Both the position numbers and the translations under genes were made by a program. Below are positions 60,430-64,000 of a DNA stretch of 64,000 bases, one piece after another; the stretch's first letter is position 1, and the number at the start of each line of letters is the position of its first letter. The notes beneath the pieces are model-generated. The model was not told the DNA's origin. It saw only the letters and a program-made list of their open reading frames with translations, and searched no databases. Source of the stretch: Dipteris shenzhenensis (lineage: Eukaryota > Polypodiophyta > Polypodiopsida > Gleicheniales); the NCBI GenBank assembly GCA_047967505.1, contig CM106539.1, one strand, 5' to 3'.

Positions 60430-62878
60430 TCAATCTTCTTTACTGATGTCATCCACATAGATATTGCGATGATGCCTCCTCTGTCTGATGGGGGCATCGA
60501 ATGCAATGCCATTACACATCATCTTAGCCATAGCACCTGCATAAGAAGGAAAAAATCTAAAATAGATCAATCAATATTGATGCCTCATTGATAATAATAT
60601 TCTCCAAAAAATAGGTTTAAAAAGATAAAACAAGAGAGTGGCATACTTACTAGTCATCTAGAAGATTAACAACCATTTCCACATCTTCAAAATCATTTAG
60701 AGTCCCATAGTTGCTTAACACATTTCACTTTCCTTTTTGTCCATCATCAAAAAATGGTTACAATATAGTGTGCGTACAACTCTACCTCCTCGATGCAACA
60801 TCCTTTTTTCATGTCAAGCCACCATGGGCAGTTCTTTCTCTCCCACTCAGAGACTCAGAGAGCACTTGCTTCCCTTCTTTTTCTATCACGTTTGGAAGTA
60901 CATGCATAATTTTAAGTCCTGAATTTTTATCCATACTCAACATATGGGCAACAATTTTTCAATCTTACCAACAGCTTTTAAGGATTGCAAGAATCTGCAT
61001 ACAATAAGAGTCTTAGTACACAAGTGAAATACTTAAGGATGGATTTTTAATTGAAAAGGAAAAAACATGTATTTGCTTACCTAAATACCAATCGTCGAGA
61101 TGCCTTCGTCATCTCCATTTGTTCTGTTGCAGTTGTAGCAACAATCATTGAATCCTTTAGATCTTCATAAAGTTCAAGTCTGTTCATTGCTTGTATTTTT
61201 CCAAAATACTCTCTCAACATAGAATCTTGAGGATGCACAAAGCTAGCTTGTTGACTAGCAACCAAGACCTGAGAGAGTAGCCTCTTAGATTCACAAAGCA
61301 ACTGATCCATCCATGCCTCTTTCACCATCCACTTTATGAATTCTTTATCAGCTTTTGGCATTCCATAACTGGTTCTCAAATTTGAATCTGATCCTAAGAT
61401 TCTGAGAGTTGCTAGTTGTGTCTTCTTTGAGACTTTTGCAATGGAGATGTTACACAACTTTTTCAATGTGATGATGGATGATTTATCATCAAATGGGAGG
61501 CTCCACAAGATATTAAACCAATCTTCACCATTTGTTGGTTTGACAATAGATAGAATCTATATATAAACAATACATGCAATAGTCACACTCAACTATATTT
61601 TCTAATCTTACAATACATGCATATCCCATACCTTGACCATTTTCTAAACAAACATCATATTCACATCCTTTTTTAATATTAAGAGTTCTTTCTCGATCTC
61701 AAAAAACACTTGAAGACTTTAAAAAATAATTTTATATTAAGAATCATTAAATAAACCATATCTTGATCATTTTTCGACCATACTTGAGATTCACATGCTT
61801 TCGAATTTTTTTAAGTGCTTTCTCCATATCAGTAACACTTAATTTTGATTGAAGTTCCTTTATCTTTGCCTTGTAATCTTGCTTGTATAGTGACTGATAT
61901 ATATTCCAAAGAAATGAATGAGTACAATGAATTAGTTAGTTTTAATTCAAAAGACATACAAGACAAATGGTATGAAACTTACTGCAAATACCATTCTCCC
62001 TAGCATGAGAGATGTCAAAAGATACCAAGTACTTGATCCTTTACTACTTTCATTTGCCCTATGCTTTTCAAGTGTCTTTTTTTCTTCCTCTGAAAAAAGT
62101 GATAGATACTCATTCTCATCACATGAACACATTGTCTTCCTGTTGTACAAATAATCCTTGAGATTTTTTTTAATAATTGCTGTCTCATTAAGGCTGAAAA
62201 TGAAAAAAATATGGTTTCAAACCTAGTAAGAAGTGTTCACCAAATCCTTAAAAGCTTGAAAAAAGGTAAAACATATAAGCAAGAAACCTCTCCTAACTCG
62301 CACTTACAGATTGAATCTTTGAAGAGCACCTATTAGCTTCATTTCTATTTCTTTCTCTGGAGTAATAAACTTGCTAAAACTCAAATATACTATGTCTTTG
62401 TTCTCTTGAATTTCTCTTCAATTAGAGACATCCATGCAATAGTATGATGATTCCCCTCCCACACAAAAAACATCTTTCGAGATAAAAATGACCAAACAGC
62501 ATCATCAACAATCTGTGCCTCAAACTCTGCATTTACATCCCTCCAATAATAATTCCATGATTGTTCAAGTTCATTTGTCACCTCTTGTGAAATACCATCT
62601 GGAAGTGTTGTAGATAAAATAAACATTCCCTTCTATTGAATATCTTTTTCAACCTCTAGAGCTTGCTTTAGGCTATATATATAAGTTCGTAGACCTCTCA
62701 CTCTTGTGTTTACAACACAACGATATAATGTAGCATTTCAAGGAAAGGTAATGTTACCAGTAAGTCAGGGAAGATGACATAATTATGACTCCCACAAAGG
62801 TTATAGAAAGACTAACCTGCACAACCCAAAACTGAAATAGCTTCGACAACCCAACCAAATGTTGTCTCTTTCATGAAC
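60430..62878 (-). pseudogene. Intron-containing host gene relic, unrecognised family
   Basis: Candidate exons on the minus strand, most with consensus splice sites: 62817-62878; about 62308-62735; 61983-62193 (donor GTAAGT); 61784-61893; 61081-61556 (476 nt, DDKSSIITLKKLCNISIAK through ATEQMEMTKASRRLVF); a 26-nt exon 60969-60994; about 60809-60918; and a last exon 60430-60536 ending DDISKED with a stop. Phases agree across the last junctions I could check. The 62.3-62.7 kb exon encodes DVNAEFEAQIVDDAVWSFLS. Damage: TAG at 62633-62635, a one-base frame change near 62408, and TGA at 60809-60811. I cannot name the family. The protein would be soluble and helix-rich, with no obvious enzyme motif. 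The 5' end was not found. Confidence 0.5.
61625..61830 (-). repeat. Duplicated exon-like segment (~127-bp period) within the gene relic
   Basis: Minus-strand text near 61830-61750 (EKALKKIRKHVN...KMIK) is repeated with divergence near 61705-61625 (EKELLILKKDVN...KMVK). Only the second copy ends in a plausible donor (GTATGG). It may be a tandem exon duplication. Confidence 0.55.
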
Positions 62879-64000
62879 CTTGAATATAAAGTATTAGATA
62901 ATGCCATGTCATTAGAAAATAAATATCAGAGAGTACCAACTATTAAAGCTTTTATTCACATCAAACCTTAAAGATTGAGCAATAGAAAAGTAAACTATAA
63001 AGACAAAACTACCAGATTTTCTTTATCTAAATGCAACTAGAAATCTTAACTTATAAGGCTTGTGTTGCTAAAACGAATCAATATTATACATATATTTGCT
63101 TCCAAATTTTTTTCTTTTGGTACAAAAGATAATATTCTTTGGAAGTAGGTTGTTATATTAATAGCACACTACTTTGAGATTGATATTTATAAGTCATGAA
63201 TGAAGACCATAGTGTGACATGATGAATAACTTTTCATACCATATATAAAATAATCAATACAACGCATTTATACATCCTATATGACATACATTTTAGCTCT
63301 TGCATTGAATTGTTGTTGCTTTACTTGTAGATTGATGAACCATCTTCAAAATACCACCAAGAATGATCGTTATCAACTATGCTACATGGGAAAAAATGTC
63401 CAATACATTTTGATCTGTGCATGCACCCAAAATTGGACAATATAGTGAGAATCTAGCCCACGAGATGACCTCTTCCTCATGAGGAAGATAGAAATAGCAG
63501 GGATCAAGAAACGAGAGTTTTTTTAGAGAGACCATGATTTTGAAAGAGCTCAGAATTGGGCAGAATACACTGGTTATCTTGTAGCTAGATCAAGAAAGAC
63601 AAAAGCCAGCCTAGATCATCATATTTCTCGCAAGAGAGTGCGTGATCCCTCCGATGTGGCACCCTCAACGTTGCCATTTGTGCCAAAGCAGCTCAAGGTC
63701 ACCACAGACAAGACTCAAACACTACAGGGGCGAGTAGGCATGATGGAGTACGTTCTTCAACAAGACAACGGCACCCTACCAACATCATCCGATTTCACAA
63801 CGAATTACAATGACAATATTGCGAGCGCTGTGCTCCTCCATGGATCACAAGATGCTCCTTTACTTGGCTTTTTGCTTGAAATCATTGTGATTTACCAATT
63901 TGGCTTTCCGCTTGAAATCATTTGCAACTCGATAGGAGCCATGGTGGCAACACCCCCATTCTAATTCTAACGAGCTTGGCACCGTTCGGGGATTCAAATG
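62879..64000. other. Unassigned right end
   Basis: AT-rich to about 63420, then higher GC. A plus-strand frame of 108 codons at 63638-63964 has no recognised motif and contains a short internal repeat (TTGGCTTT..GCTTGAAATCATT twice, near 63865 and 63899). A small perfect hairpin, CTTCCTCATGAGGAAG, lies near 63471. Upstream exons of the minus-strand gene relic could lie here but were not identified. Confidence 0.3.

Noticed and set aside
63638-63964. 108-codon frame as a gene
   Set aside because: No recognised domain, and a short internal repeat suggests slippage. Left as unassigned sequence.

Overview
The window looks like intergenic DNA from a land plant with a large, repeat-rich nuclear genome. 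The evidence is Ty1/copia elements primed by initiator Met-tRNA, plant-type L1 LINE and Ty3/gypsy remnants, a 9-bp-TSD TIR element, and one decayed intron-containing gene. I cannot name the species. I see no intact host gene and no rRNA, tRNA or CRISPR.

Left part (1-23.6 kb). A 7.2-kb L1-type LINE (684-7892, +) has a 12-bp target-site duplication and a 3' A-tail. Its ORF1, endonuclease, RT and C-terminal zinc finger are all broken. Next come Ty3/gypsy pol fragments in both orientations (RT 8.9-9.2 kb; integrase 9.8-10.6 kb; RT-RNase H-integrase 16.8-18.7 kb), stretches where I recognise nothing, and a fold-back pair of LTR ends at 20.5-20.9 kb.

Middle part (23.6-35.2 kb). Copia element A (23914-29829, minus; 181-bp LTRs with one mismatch, TSD ACAAA) sits inside an older member of the same family, element B (29830-35173 plus 23655-23913). 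Both carry an unusual D-Y-G protease site.

Right part (35.2-64 kb). A decayed copia fragment C (+) is followed by copia D (minus). D is split by copia E (37769-58321, minus; 266-bp LTRs with one mismatch, TSD CACAT). E's RT is split in turn by a 14,682-bp insertion (39347-54028) with a 9-bp TSD, diverged terminal inverted repeats and three GCGAGC motifs near each end, which fits a non-autonomous Mutator-like (MULE) element. Most of its cargo is an array of about eleven ~720-bp units, each built around a ~400-bp palindrome plus a TATA/TACA microsatellite. Because E's LTRs are almost identical, the insertion of this large element into E should be recent. The nesting order D > E > MULE-like > satellite is the main result.

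At 60.4-62.9 kb (minus) lies a multi-exon gene relic of unrecognised family, with good splice sites but a frameshift and two stops. Throughout the window there are many two-copy direct tandem duplications of about 75-320 bp, in unrelated sequence types.
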